The notes under the pieces are model-generated. The model was not told where the DNA came from and ran no database searches. It saw only the letters and a list, made by a program, of their open reading frames with translations. The translations under genes were made by a program, and so were the position numbers. From Panonychus citri (taxonomy: Eukaryota; Arthropoda; Arachnida; Trombidiformes; Tetranychidae), in NCBI RefSeq assembly GCF_014898815.1, contig NW_026515428.1, positions 682,001 to 746,000 on the forward strand: a stretch of DNA of 64,000 bases. The letters run 5' to 3'. Every line of letters begins with the position of its first letter. Position 1 is the first letter of the stretch. Of this stretch, positions 9,597 through 23,300 are shown piece by piece.

Positions 9597-10668
9597 ATTG
9601 TTTTCTTATTATTGTTGTCTGTTAATTGTTGATTCAGTTCACAATAATCATGTTCAATTGTTTAATTTACATAAATATACAGAGCTTGACCCTTTGAAAC
9701 TTTTATCATTCGGACAATTAAAGATTAACGGGCCACCATTACAATGGTCAAGCTTTTAAACTCTTTTTTTTCATTAAGATGAGTTAATTAAGATAATGTT
9801 TTATCTTTACAATTATGTAATTGTCATGTGTATGTGCAGACAATTGATGTTAATTTTATTTGTTTCCCTTAATTAAGTTAAAGGTCAATTCATTAATCTA
9901 ACGGTAAAGGCGAGTGACCATAAATTCAACAACAAAAATTAAGTAACTTTTGTTTTGTTTAAATAATAGTTAATAGTTAAGGATTGATGGTTGATGGTTA
10001 ATGGTTAATGGTTAGTGTTGATTGTGATGATGATGATGATGATGATGATGTTAACCATTAGTCCGTTAATGATGATAATCATAATGGACATGGAAGATGA
10101 CCAATGCTACTGAGGTAGGCCACAAACACGGAACAGTCTCAGTCTCAGACTCGAATAAAAATATTTCCGGTCACTTTTGTTTACATTTTAATCTTTCTTA
10201 ATTTCATCATCTTTCATCATCTTTTGTCTTCTTTTTTTTTCATAATTCAACATAACAATCAAAATAATAGAACAAGTAAAACATGAAACAAGATGAAGAT
10301 GAAGAAGATTATAAAAATAAAGTTAATTGTCATCATCATCATAATTTTCGGGTGGAGTTTATCATTATCATTATTAAGATTGGAATTGAGATTTCGTCTG
10401 AAAATCTTAATCATTAAATCAAAATCAAGTAAAAACTTATACAAGAATTGACTAAATTTAGTGATAACAATCAATATGATCAGATTGTAATATTATTTTT
10501 ACTTTTCTATTGTTGATGGTTCAATGTTTCTAGATGATTTAAGTATAACATAAACAACAATCAACTGATTGTCACCAAAAAAAATGTTTAATGTCTTCCG
10601 TGAAAATCAACGGAAATCAAATCGTTAGCAATTGAAATTGTTCAATTTATTGTCATCAAGTTTAAGGT
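9597..10668 (+). repeat. left arm of ~1.07-kb inverted repeat flanking the last GT92 exon
   Basis: Starting at ATTGTTTTCTTATTATTG, the sequence is the reverse complement of 12221-13294 all the way to CATCAAGTTTAAGGT. It contains a GAT run at about 10027-10049 and a CTTCATCTT-type run near 10290-10310 that differ in unit number between arms. Each arm holds a frame ending in SFGQLKINGPPLQWSSF, but I recognise no protein family in it. Arms are separated by 1552 bp. Confidence 0.9.
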
Positions 10669-10956
10669 TAATCAAAGTTCGTAATTTATTCACAGTTATT
10701 AAATAAGAAAATAAAAAACAGCAAAATTAATTGTATACAATTTAGAGCCTGAAGATAAATCAGTTATATAAAAATGAATATGATTTAGTAAAAATTTACA
10801 GACAATTTAAATGCCAATTGAATAGACAATTAAATGACTAGTAGTCGATTGATTCAATTAGTTAATTTTTTGGGTTGTGCTTTCCTTTTATTGTTGTAAA
10901 TTGTTTATGAGATAATAAAATAAAGATTATGATAAAGATGATGATTGTAATTACAA
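10669..10956. other. 3' flank of the GT92 gene
   Basis: The plus-strand TTTATT at 10887-10892 is AATAAA on the minus strand, about 65 bases past the GT92 stop, and is a plausible poly(A) signal. Nothing else is recognised. Confidence 0.5.
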
Positions 10957-13900
10957 TTACGAAGATGATGAATTAGATTTAATCAATTTAACTGTTTGGT
11001 TGATTGCACCGATTAATGGTTTCTTGTATTTCCAAAGGATTTGGTCAACTTTCCAGTGCTTGGTGAACCGGCGGGTACATTCATTGGACATGGTTCTTGG
11101 ACATTCACTTTTGTAGTGATTTAATTGCGCCAAAGTGGTTGAAATTAGTGCGTTTCTCCTCATGGTGGGATACAGGGGGAACAGGGTGTAGTGGTTGAAT
11201 AAGGCGAGACTAGTGTTGGTTGAAATGAAGCTCTTAACAGCATAACCTGGGATACTGAAGTTAATTGATCGGTTTACATGGCGAAGCATATAAAGGTAAC
11301 TTGATAGATGACCCTTGGTGGTCAACTGTTTGTTGGTCAATGGTTGTGGTGATGTTGATGATGATTGTGAGTAACTTTCAAGGTAATAAGTGTTCTGGAC
11401 GGAAAATGATGGATAAACTTCAATGGACTTTAAATCGTTGGACAAAACTCGAGTTAGTAACGATTTCCAATCGTAATCTTTGACCGGTACAATGACTTCG
11501 TCGATATCGACCAATACTAGAAATTGATGACTGTAAATGTGTCTGTCATAATGAGGAAAAATAATTACAATTAGTTTAATCATTTGACTCATTTTTGCGT
11601 TAATTTAGAGTTTAATTGAATAGAATCAGTTGATTGTTGCATTTAAAATCTTCTCATTCATTATTATCCAGTGGAAAAGTTAATTGCTAACCACAGAATT
11701 GTAAATTGCAATTCAATTTATTAACTTAGATGAAATTTGATTTAATCTTCAACAATTAAACGCCCTCTAATTTAAAGCTATTATTATGGTTATTTAACAG
11801 CAATCAAGTTAATTGCTATTAAATGGTAACTCATTTTTTTATGTTAAACTTTTCAATCCAATTTGTTATCACGCAACAACAATTTATTCACCTTGATTTA
11901 TAATCAGTGATGACCACTGGTCAATCCTTGTTTGTAACTCAACTTTGGGTGTTAAAAGACAGGAAAATTAATAAGTTTTGAATTAACTTGATGACAATTA
12001 AATTGTATCACTTTTTGAATTCTCATTTTCTGGTAAAACTTTAATGAGACATTGTAACAAAAATTGTTGACAATTTAAATTGTCTACTGATTATGATTAA
12101 GGAAGCAACAAACTTGTTCAATTATCTTTGGGAAACTAATTCATTCTTAAGAACAGAACAATTTGAATTGTAGAGTTAAATTGTTACTCAAAAAAGGTAA
12201 AAAAATGATGAATTTTGTTTACCTTAAACTTGATGACAATAAATTGAACAATTTCAATTGCTAACGATTTGATTTCCGTTGATTTTCACGGAAGACATTA
12301 AACTTTTTTTGGTGACAATCAGTTGATTGTTGTTTATGTTATACTTAAATCATCTAGAAACATTGAACCACCAACAATAGAAAAGTAAAAATAATATTAC
12401 AATCTGATCATATTGATTGTTATCACTAAATTTAGTCAATTCTTGTATAAGTTTTTACTTGATTTTGATTTAATGATTAAGATTTTCAGACGAAATCTCA
12501 ATTCCAATCTTAATAATGATAATGATAAACTCCACCCGAAAATTATGATGATGATGACAATTAAACTTTATTTTTATAATCTTCTTCATCTTCATCTTCA
12601 TCTTCATCTTATTTCATGTTTTTCTTGTTCTATTATTTTGATTGTTATGTTGAATTATGAAAAAAGAAGACAAAAGATGATGAAAGATGATGAAATTAAG
12701 AAAGATTAAAATGTAAACAAAAGTGACCGGAAATATTTTTATTCGAGTCTGAGACTGAGACTGTTCCGTGTTTGTGGCCTACCTCAGTAGCATTGGTCAT
12801 CTTCCATGTCCATTATGATTATCATCATTAACGGACTAATGGTTAACATCATCATCATCATCATCATCATCACAATCAACACTAACCATTAACCATCAAC
12901 CATCAATCCTTAACTATTAACTATTATTTAAACAAAACAAAAGTTACTTAATTTTTGTTGTTGAATTTATGGTCACTCGCCTTTACCGTTAGATTAATGA
13001 ATTGACCTTTAACTTAATTAAGGGAAACAAATAAAATTAACATCAATTGTCTGCACATACACATGACAATTACATAATTGTAAAGATAAAACATTATCTT
13101 AATTAACTCATCTTAATGAAAAAAAAAGAGTTTAAAAGCTTGACCATTGTAATGGTGGCCCGTTAATCTTTAATTGTCCGAATGATAAAAGTTTCAAAGG
13201 GTCAAGCTCTGTATATTTATGTAAATTAAACAATTGAACATGATTATTGTGAACTGAATCAACAATTAACAGACAACAATAATAAGAAAACAATGAGAAA
13301 CAATAGGTAAAAGTAAACGAGATTTGAATATTTGATACACAAGAAAAACTATTCAATGAATCAGATTTAACTTAATGATGGAGCAATTAGATTGTAAATT
13401 AAGTTAAATTGTAAATTACCATTTGAATGGTAAAAGACTCAACTGATTAAGATTTGCAATTACAATTTCCAATTGCAAGCTGGTTAATGTTGTAAACAAA
13501 AAAGCAAAAACTAATTTGCAATTTAAATTGTAGAATCCAAAAGAAGCTTAATTGATTTTGTTCATCTTCTCAATGGAAATTGATTGTAATCACAATTTAA
13601 GGTGAAATTTGGGTGGATTTTAACAAGGAACTGTGGTTGAGAAGAGTTTAGATTAACTCTATTATCTAACAAGGTGAACATGGGGTCAACCTGTTGGATT
13701 TACAGGGTGGAATATCAATACACATCAATGGAAGAGAAAAAAAGTTCGGGAATCTCTTTATTCATTAGACGCATGAGAGATGAACCAAAATATTAGAGAA
13801 TCAGTTGAAAAGAGATGAGGAGAAAAAAGAAAAGTTTTTCATAGAATTGGTTTTTTTCTCTTCTAAAAAAAACTCAGAGCATCTCAAGATGGAAGATAAA

Positions 13901-14009
13901 TGAGGATGAGGATGACAAAGATCAACAGGTAATAGAAAAAAAGTTCTTACAAACAAGTTGATCTTTTTTTCTATTCCATTTTTCTTTCATCTTTTTTTCC
14001 TCTTATATA

Positions 14010-14096
<87 letters not shown>

Positions 14097-17000
14097 CTCA
14101 AGAAAAGAAAGTGATCTCATCTTCCTCTCCCATTTTATCGTCATTGTCATCATCATGTGAAGATGATGATGTCCAGTGAATTTGAAGAGAAAATATTTTT
14201 TTCTATTCTATTTAAGGTAAAGCTCTTGATTGTCGCTCTATTGAACATCAATCCTTAATCACTATGATTAGTTAATCATTCAAGTTGTTCAATTGACTCT
14301 GTTGACTTAACCAAACAATAACAATTTCTTGTTTAATTATCAAAGGTTAATTTAGTTTATAAATCAACGTAATTAATACTTTAACTTTACTTTTAATTTC
14401 TACTTTTGGCTCCAACAATTAAGTTAATCATAATTGTTATCATTCATTTAACTAAAATCATTGATTTGGTTACTGTTAATTAACTTGAAGATTAAATTTT
14501 AAGGTATTAATAAATAATTTGTATAGTTACTAAATTGTTTGTCTATTTCAAATTATAACTTCAAATAATTAACTTAACTATTAATTCATATTTCTGGTTT
14601 CATTTAATTAGTGACCTTTGACTTGAAATTAAAATTAGTTAATCGTTGGGAAAACATTGAAACAATTAAAAGGTAGGCAAACAATTAAATATTACTAATT
14701 ATATGTAATAATAATAATTTTCCGTGTTACCAGTTAATTGTTGATGATGAGAAACAATTTAATTATCATGATAATATTGTAGAGACTGAAAAATATTAAT
14801 AGTAATCATTGTAACTAAATCAATCAAATTAACGACGGTAAAAGTTAATCAAAGAGTAAAAAATGTTAATCTCTTTCATTTAATCCAAATATTAGATGAA
14901 TTTGTTAACAATTAATGTTAATCATAAAATGTGAATCAGTTGATTACAAGAAATTAATGATAATTTCAAATATATTTCATCACGAAGATGAAAACTACAA
15001 TTACATAGGTGATTAAGAATCGATGATGATAAGGAAGATAATCTTTATCACCTCATCAAGGTTTATCTTTTAATCTCATGATAATAACCTGAGTTTCATT
15101 TACCTTGATTCATTAATCGTGACAATATAATAACAACAATACTAATGGTCAAGTCAGAATAATAGTTGGTTAAGAAAAAACGAAATTTTCTTTACCTGTA
15201 ATTTTGACCATCGTTTACCTGATCAGGTAAATAATCACTGGACACAAGTGATTACATTCAAGTAAATGTAATCATATCATTATAATGGTAAATTGTTGAT
15301 TCTCATTTGATTTGATTACTTGGATATGAATTGATTGTTGTCCATAACTTTTACTTTTCATGATTAAGTTAATCAATCATTAGATTAGAGGTTGTTTTGT
15401 AAATTGTAAATTGTTGATTTAAATTGAAAAATCAACTTGAAAAACCACAGGATCTTTGAGACAAGTTAATTACTCAATTTGAACAGTTAATTGTGACAAG
15501 AAACAAGTTTTAACTTTTCTTTACCTTGACAGTTGAAACATTAGTTTCAGGTAAAGAGCAACAATTAACATTGATCATTAAACAGCCAAAGATTTATACT
15601 AATTATTATCTAGAAGATTATAATTAAAATAATCAAGTCATGGGAAAATTGTTTGCCTTTTACCTAATGAATTAAGTTAAATTAGTTTAATCATCTTACC
15701 TGTAAAGACAATCATTGTAAGGTATCAACTCGAGTCGCCGTTTTTGCCAAACATTTGTTTGTAAAAATTGTGACCTTTCAACGGGATCATTGGGTAATTG
15801 TCCGGGAAGGTCAAGCTGATAAAGGTTGACCTTTCCCTGGTCAACGTAATGGTCAAGAAGACGAGCTGTGTCAGGGTGGACAGAGTAAAGGTAAATGTTG
15901 ACCACATCGGCACCAAGAATAAATTGTAACTCTAACCATTCAATTAGACGATTTGAAATGTCCAAAGTAAAATCGAGCGCTTTTACACAAACGGCAAATG
16001 GCTTCTTATTGGGTAACCAAAGGTCACTTGGTGAAAGGGTCAAAGATGATGGTGATCTTGATGGTATTGGCGGTGGTTTTATTGGTATGTAAGTTTCTGC
16101 CTTTGAACATGAATGAGGTGAGATCGAGACTCCGGTCACCTTGTAGTGAATATTATCTGGAACAAGGCAGGAAAGTAGATATGCTTTGTACAGGGTAACC
16201 GATGAACCTTTTCCCCAAATATCGAGCCAAAGTTCAGTTCCAATGGCGGGTGTTGTGATTGCACCACTACTTGTATCAGAACTATTCTGTGTCCACAGGT
16301 AACAAGTTAAATCGATTGATAAACTTTCTCGAACTATCGAAATGATTCTGATAAAATGGTAGGAATTTCCTCGAAATGAATATCGATCATCATAATAACC
16401 CGTCCAAAGGTAAATATTTTCATACTCAATTCGTTGCCAAAGTTTCGAGTCCCAAGTAATCGAATCGTTGTCCACTTGATCGATTGGACAGAAACGTGAC
16501 CTCGAATGAGGTTCAACATCTTCAGAAAAGGCAACAATAATTTCAACATTTGATGAATTATTAGTAAATCGATATTGAGATCGATATAAATTAGAACTAA
16601 GTTCTAATGGATTATAAGTTGTTCCTGTTGAACTAAATTTCTCTAAATAAAAAAAAAAGAAGAACAAGAAATAAGTTAATCATAAACTCATCATCAACAA
16701 TCAGTGAAAGAGAAAGATAGTTAACAATCAATCTTCAATTTCCTATGGATAATCAATCTAATTGTGATCATTGATTGTTGACCAATTTTCAATTTAAATG
16801 TTAAGCTTCACGGTTCATCAGTAAATTAAATGTACCATTTCAATCATCATCATCTATTGGATAACAATAATAAATCATCGGATATTTTTACACCGGTGGG
16901 TAATCTTCAAGGTGGAAACTTTCAAATCTCAACCAATGTGAAAAACTTTAACCACCATAGGATAATAACAGGGTAGATACAATCAGAGGAGAGATTCAAA

Positions 17001-17466
17001 AATTACCTTTGATTTTATCAGAATTTTTTTATTCTTTTGAAAAAAACTATTCTCTTTCTATTGCTATTTTATTCTGGACATTGGTCAGTATCATTATTTT
17101 TTATTGCAGCGACTGGATGACTTGAGTTATTATTAAATTTATATAACAATCAAATGAGTGTAATTAAGGGTAACCTTGAATGAGTAAAGAAAAAAGTTTT
17201 GGAAAGTTTTGTTATTGAGTTGATCTGTTTTCTTATTTACTCTCAATCTTATGATTGTAATTATTTGCTAATTAGTTGATTAGGTTTTGGTTTTAAATTG
17301 ATTATTGTTATTTAATAGTGTGGGAAGTTTTGATTGTAGGTGATTTAATGATTAATACTTTACCTTGATTTACCATAAAAAGGTAACCAAATCCTGAGAG
17401 CAATGAAAATACAGTTAAAAGAGTTGGAAATTTTTTAATTGCGATAATCCTTTCCTTAAACATCAT
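10957..17466 (-). CDS. glycosyltransferase family 92 (DUF23) type II membrane protein
   Basis: Three exons join cleanly: 17466-17364 (phase 1), 16642-15700 (phase 2) and 11542-10957 (TAA), giving 1632 nt and 543 aa. Residues ~13-32 (TLLTVFSLLSGFGYLFMV region) form an N-terminal signal anchor, expected for a Golgi enzyme with a luminal catalytic domain. The GT92 core follows: FAVCVKALDF, RLIEWLELQFILGADVVNIY, then the NDCLYR motif split across the second junction and HIYSHQFLVLVDIDEVIVP. The latter carries the D-x-D nucleotide-sugar/metal site and places the exon 2/3 join beyond doubt. Characterised GT92 members (C. elegans GALT-1) transfer galactose to fucose on N-glycans; the substrate here is unknown. 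The 4.2-kb second intron contains one arm of a large inverted repeat. The gene is divergent from the Dscam-like gene. Confidence 0.88.
12221..13294 (-). repeat. right arm of the inverted repeat flanking the last GT92 exon
   Basis: Reverse complement of 9597-10668, with near identity except in the TCATCT and A-run microsatellites (for example extra CTTCAT units near 12585-12610). Lies wholly inside the GT92 intron. Confidence 0.9.
14013..14094. repeat. (GA)n microsatellite, ~82 bp uninterrupted
   Basis: Pure GA dinucleotide array in the GT92 intron. The minus transcript reads CT. Confidence 0.97.
16643..17363 (-). other. first intron of the GT92 gene
   Basis: AT-rich intron with a long T-rich acceptor tract (A-run on plus at 16648-16658). 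Nothing else is seen. Confidence 0.6.
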
Positions 17467-19346
17467 TGTTAACTGTCACAATTAGTTGATTACGATTAGT
17501 AAATGATAAAATTAATAATCAGTTTAGTAGTGAGTTGGATTGATTTATTAATTGTTTCGTTGATATTTAGATAATTGGATTGGAACATTTTATCAATTTT
17601 GATTGTTGATTAACTTTTACAATTTTACATTTTAAACTTTTCATTGAAACTTTTTGAACATTTTGTTGATTGTTTGCAAATCGTTGTTTGAATGATTAAC
17701 TCAAACAAAGATTAAAGTTTTGGTTCTGATCATTTTTCCATCAGTAAACAATTTAAAGTGAGAAAAACTTTCCAAGGTAAAAAAAAGATGAAGATGATGA
17801 GAGGGAGGAAGATGAAGTAATGATGATGATGAGAGAGAGAGAGAAAAAGGTCAGAATTAAGTGAGAAAAGTGGGAGTAAAGTTACGATCCGAAGGTCGTT
17901 TGACTACTAAAGGTCTTCAGATATAAGTAGTAGGTCGTTAGTGAGAAAAAGATGAAGATAAAGAGAGAGAAAGATGATGAAAAGATGAGAGAGAGAAAAA
18001 TTCACCGATTCGTTAGGTTACCAAAGGAATAACCAGATGGCGCAAACGAAATCGAAGAATCGCGAAAAGTGCTGCCATCTATTGGAAAGAAACAAAAGTT
18101 ACCCGAAGATGGAAGGACAAGTTTCACTGAATGTGGTTCCATCTATAGTAGAGGAAAAGATTAACTTTCGATGATTTTTAGAAGAAAAAAATCAATTTTA
18201 ATCTCAATTGTTGTTGGTCACAATTCATTGAGAAATCAAGAGACGAGAAAAAAAAATTGAAAGTAACAAATTAAAATCGATTAGTAAAAAAAATGAGAAT
18301 CAGCCAAAAGTATGACAACAAATGGTTTTGTTTCTCATTAAACTTTTCAATTGATTTCTTTCCTCATCTTTGATTGTTAACTCTGCTTTCAGTTCAATCA
18401 ATCAAACAATTAACGATAATGTTGATTAAAGATCATCCTGATTGTAAGTAATTAATTAACCAGTCGATAATAATACAATAAAAGGAGGAGTTTATCATAA
18501 ACTAATGTTGACCTGCCTATTTAAGGTGTGGTTTACATTTGAACCTTCTGAGCAGATGATGAAGATAATGATGATAAAGATGAAGATGAGGATGAAGATG
18601 ATCAGGGGATGAGGATGAATCTGATTCTGAAAAAAAGCTCCGTGACTTTAAATGTGACTTATCCATGGTGATGGAAAGTTTGAGAAAAAGTTTCCAAAGT
18701 TTAGTTTTCAAAATTTCGAGTTCGAAGCAAAAAGTTGCTAATTAACTACTGACAACAATTAACTATCAAATTTGTATTGATCGTTAATCAATATTGATTA
18801 TTGATTATCACAATTTAACTGTTCATCCCTCATGTCAACAGATGAAAACTCAAATTAATGGATTAATTGTTACTTTCGGTGATTATGTGAGTGTTAATCA
18901 TTAATGATTAAGTGATTATGGTTAATAATTGTGTGACAATTTATCCAATCATTAATTTGCTTTTGTTTGTGGTTAATCATTATCATCATCATAATAAACA
19001 ACAACATCAATTAGTGTATCTGTTTATCATTTAACTTGATGATAATAATTATCTGTCAATCAACTTGATTATACACTTTCAATGTTAATTTGATTTCTCA
19101 TCTAATTGTGTTAATCAATATAATATATAAAAAAAACCTCAATTAGTCAAATTAATTTATATTTACATGTAAAAGTTGTTTTTTTAGTTAATCAACTTCC
19201 AACAATTAAAGTTGCTAAAAATAAACTTTCACAAATAAACAATCAATTAATCAAACCGTCAAAACCAACTAATTAACTAATTGTTGATAAACGTTTAAAT
19301 AATCAACTATCCAAGCCAAGTAAATAAACTGAATTAAAAGTTAATC
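17467..19346. other. divergent upstream region of GT92 (-) and Dscam-like gene (+)
   Basis: About 1.9 kb that should contain both promoters. It holds GA-rich stretches at 17800-18000 and a GC-richer island around 17885-18150 with short tandem words (AGGTCGTT, GTAGGTCGTTAG, GCCATCTATTGG). No conserved promoter element could be assigned with confidence. A minus frame at 18517-18711 is low-complexity His/Ser and is not called. Confidence 0.45.
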
Positions 19347-19461
19347 ATGAAAATTTCACTTTCCATTCATATTTTTTACTTAACATCAATTTTATCATCA
19401 ATCTCATCATCTTTATCATCATCTTCATCTCCATCCTCATCCTCATCATCATCTTACAAAG
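19347..19461 (+). CDS. Dscam: Dscam-like exon 1: signal peptide
   Basis: ATG followed by MKISLSIHIFYLTSILSS and a serine-rich stretch encoded by TCA/TCT repeats, ending SSYK in phase 1 at a GTGAGT donor. A hydrophobic core at residues 3-17 fits a signal peptide. Joining it to the Ig exon at 24392 is inferred from phase (1/1) and absence of other candidates; the exon could belong to a longer N-terminus that I failed to see. Confidence 0.6.
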
Positions 19462-20317
19462 GTGAGTTAATTGTTATCTAATCAACAATCAATTTCATCC
19501 CAAACACCATAAATTGAAGTTAATTAATCAATTGAAAAATTTATGCAACCAGAAAAAGATAAAACAACAATTAAGCAAATTAAACTTGTTATAATTAACT
19601 CCATCAGTGACAATGATTGTTGTCAAATCAGTTGTTAATTGTGATCAGTTAATTAGTGAACATAATTAGATGAACATAGCAAGGAAAAAAACACTCACAT
19701 TCCTATGATAATATTACATTAATTGTCCTAATTAACAGAGTCATGGGCATTGTAATACAATATAATTTACATGTAGTAAAATTATCCCTGTAAATCAATT
19801 AACAATATAATTAAACAATTAAACAATTAATAATGTTGAACAATATTTCCCAACGACGATCATGATTATTATATGATTTTTGTAATGTTCAAATTTGAGA
19901 GCTGATTTGATGTTTGAATGATAATTTTTTTTTCTTGTAATTTTTATCAATTTTTGTTAAATGTTTCAGTGTTTAATTGAATGGTTCATGGTGATCATGA
20001 TCAGAAATTTATTCATCATCTTATAGACTGACAATGAAACTGAATAAGTGAGTACAGGTCGCTGATTATGTGATTGACCATTGAAACATGACTATTCAGT
20101 CGTATTCAAGGATGACTGAGCTCACCGAATACACTTGATTGAATCTAATCCAAAAGCTTAGTCAATGTTCATGAGATGATGATGAGGATGATGAGGATGA
20201 TGAAATAGCAGAATCCAAGCAGTTTCTTAACAAAAAGAAAGCCCAAAATCACATAACATGGACTCAGAACTTTTTTTATATCTCATCACATTATCTTTCT
20301 CATCTTTTGCTTACTCT

Positions 20318-20362
<45 letters not shown>

Positions 20363-23300
20363 ATCTTTTATCATCTTTATTTATCTTCTGTCGTCATCAA
20401 TCTGTTTTCCATCTTCATCTTATTCAGAACTTTTTTCTTTTCTCTTCTCTCTTTTGAATACTTTTCTCGTTCTCTTTCAAGAACTTTTTTCTCTTCATTT
20501 TCTTGTGTTATTGTTACTTTACTTTCGGTTTGTTTACATGATATTTCATCTTCATCCTAGTTTTCATCACTTTCATCATCATTTCTCTCTCTCTCTCTTT
20601 CTCTCTTTCGTATCTTTATTATATCAATTCGCTTAGAACTTTCCTCTCTAACGAACTGACCTCTCGAACTATCTTTCAACTTATAAAGCACTTGTAAGTT
20701 TATCGGAGAGAAATAAAAACAATTGATAATCATTTAGAGTTTCAACTGAAAAGATAAATAAAATTTATGAGATGATTTAAATTCACTTGATTGAAATTAA
20801 TTTCTCATGAAATTATATTACACAACCTTAATATTAATCATGAATATTATTGGATTTTATTTGATATCAAACATACACACAAACAAAATAAATGAGCTAT
20901 ATTATTATCATGGTAGCTACTGAACTTTCAACTAACTTTATCATTATTTTCACCAAATGGTCAGTTGGTCAAGTTTCAAAAATCGTAATCATGTTAATGA
21001 TTCTCAGTTGAAACATATCATTTCCATTTGCAATCATGATTACATTTCCGCTTCCCATTAATTCAAATGAATCCTCAGCATACAAACACATACACAGATA
21101 ATAATAATGTATCATGTAAGGTGAACCATGTTTATTATTACAATCATGAAACTGATTTCTGTTTATTAGTTTTAACCATGATCGAAATGATAATGAGAAA
21201 GGATAACAAGCTAATCATTTGTAGTCCAAATTGAATCAAGACCTTATATCATCAATTGATAACAATGGTCAATATCAAATGATGAAGATAATGATAATAT
21301 TAACAATCTGAGATTCAGATAATAATCAAAACTTTTTTTTCTGGTCTCTCAGAGTCAATGAAAAAAGTTCAATCTAATGAACTGACTTGGAAATCATTTT
21401 GTTGATGTTGATAGGAAACCATCATGATGAAAATCATTGAGAACCCTGAATTTGCCCTTAAGGCATTTCCATTGATATCTATTACCATCATCATCATCAT
21501 CATTAGATAACATTGAGTAACCAATGGAAGTAACTTTTTACTTTTATGAGATTTTCATCATGATGATGGTTGAATCATCTAATTGTCTTCTTTTAGATTC
21601 CTTTTAGAACTTTTATTTTCTCTTCGAACTTTTTGAACCTTTCTCTCTCTCTCTCTCTCCTTGTACTCGACAAATTAATGGCTTGACCATTAACATTGGT
21701 CAAGTTTTCTTTTATTTTCCTCCTTGTCATCAACTAATAACTCAATCCAACTTGTTAATGTTCAACTGACCAGTGGCTAGTTATCATTGTTATCTGCATG
21801 CTGTTAATGATAACAAGCTATTCATTGTAATACAATATCATATGTTAATAATTTCTCATTTGCTTTTCAATTTGATTGTGTGGTTTGAACAATTAACTTG
21901 ACCATTAAAAATCAATTTCATCTCGATGAAAAGTACTCACACTCAGGAACTTATTGTTATATTTGAACATTTATCGTCACCATTATTTGGGAATTTGCGA
22001 AGGAAAAAAAGTCCAAATGAGTCGAAGATGAAATCTTATGATTACTTTTCTCCCTATTAATACAATGTTCATTTCTATGTGAACAAAATCTCAGTCTATC
22101 AGGAAGATGAACTTTTATCATGACGATAACTTCATTCCACCATGAAATTGACGAGGGAGGGAAAATCTTTCAATGGATGACTACCTTTTACCATGGTTAT
22201 TTATGAATAAAATGGTAAACAGATGATAACATAAAATGAATTTAGTTTATCTAGATAATCAAAACAATTCATATCGATACAATTTCGAGTTTGAAAAAAG
22301 TTCCACCATGAATGGTTGCTCATTAATCCATGAGCTTCAAACCTTTCCAATAGTTTTCAATTTCTAATCACAGTAAATGGAGTTGACTCATTTGAAGTAA
22401 TTTCATCAATAAATACAAAGTTTCAACTTGATCCTCATCCGGTTCACCCTGAAACCACCATCAGTATCCTGAATAACTCACCGAATCATCACCATGAACA
22501 TTATACTCATTTTTATGAGGGAAATAATTTCTCCTTCATTTTTCCTGGTGTATTGTTAAGATTCACAGTTGAGAATGGATAATATCATGAGAGTAACAAT
22601 GTTAAAAGTGATTCCTTTAAGACTTGGAACATTATTCTCACCCCATTCCCTGGAAAAATCTTTAACTGAATCATTCCAACCTCTTAAAGGCTTCCAAAGG
22701 AGGAGGAAGAGGTTGAATATAAGACAGAGAGAGAGAGAGAGTGAGAGATGAAAACAATGTCATAAATATATTAATATTACAACAGATACAAACATTAGTA
22801 TTTTCAGTTGAATACCTTTTCTCAGGGTGAGCTACATGATGATGAAATGGAGGTGGAAAAGGAGATTGGATATTATTATCCTCCTTTGTTGTTGTTTCTA
22901 TTCACTGTTCAATCCCATTAAAACCATAATCCATAGACCATATCTTAATATCTACAGAGTGTATCTTTCATACCGGGTATTCATTTGACAAAGAAAATGC
23001 TTCCAATGCTTCAATACCTTTAAGTGAATATTTACCTGAATACTTTTTTTTCATTCTATGTGTGTGTGTGTGTATGTTCAGAGGATCAAATTAATTCCAC
23101 TTCGGATAATATAACATATGCATCTTAATAATAATAATATCTTCACATGAATAGTTTTCCACCCTAAAGGTCATAGCATTTAAATTAACCACCACCGCCA
23201 CCATTATGTTCATGATGATGATGATTAATTATCAGAATCGATTCAGTGATCGGTCAATGATATTTTGTATTCTAATTAAAATGATGAAGACAAAAAATAT

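Larger units (their letters stand above)
11543..15699 (-). other. second intron of the GT92 gene
   Basis: Holds the right arm of the inverted repeat (12221-13294) and a perfect GA tract at 14013-14094. The remaining 14.1-15.7 kb is AT-rich and dominated by TTAATTG/CAATTAA words with no coding signal. Confidence 0.6.

Noticed and set aside
9559..9759. Frame ending SFGQLKINGPPLQWSSF, repeated in the other arm at 13132-13356 on the minus strand
   Set aside because: Conserved only because the DNA arms are duplicated. The arms diverge upstream and no family is recognised. An acceptor-like ATACAG precedes AGCTTGACC, but no partner exon is found.
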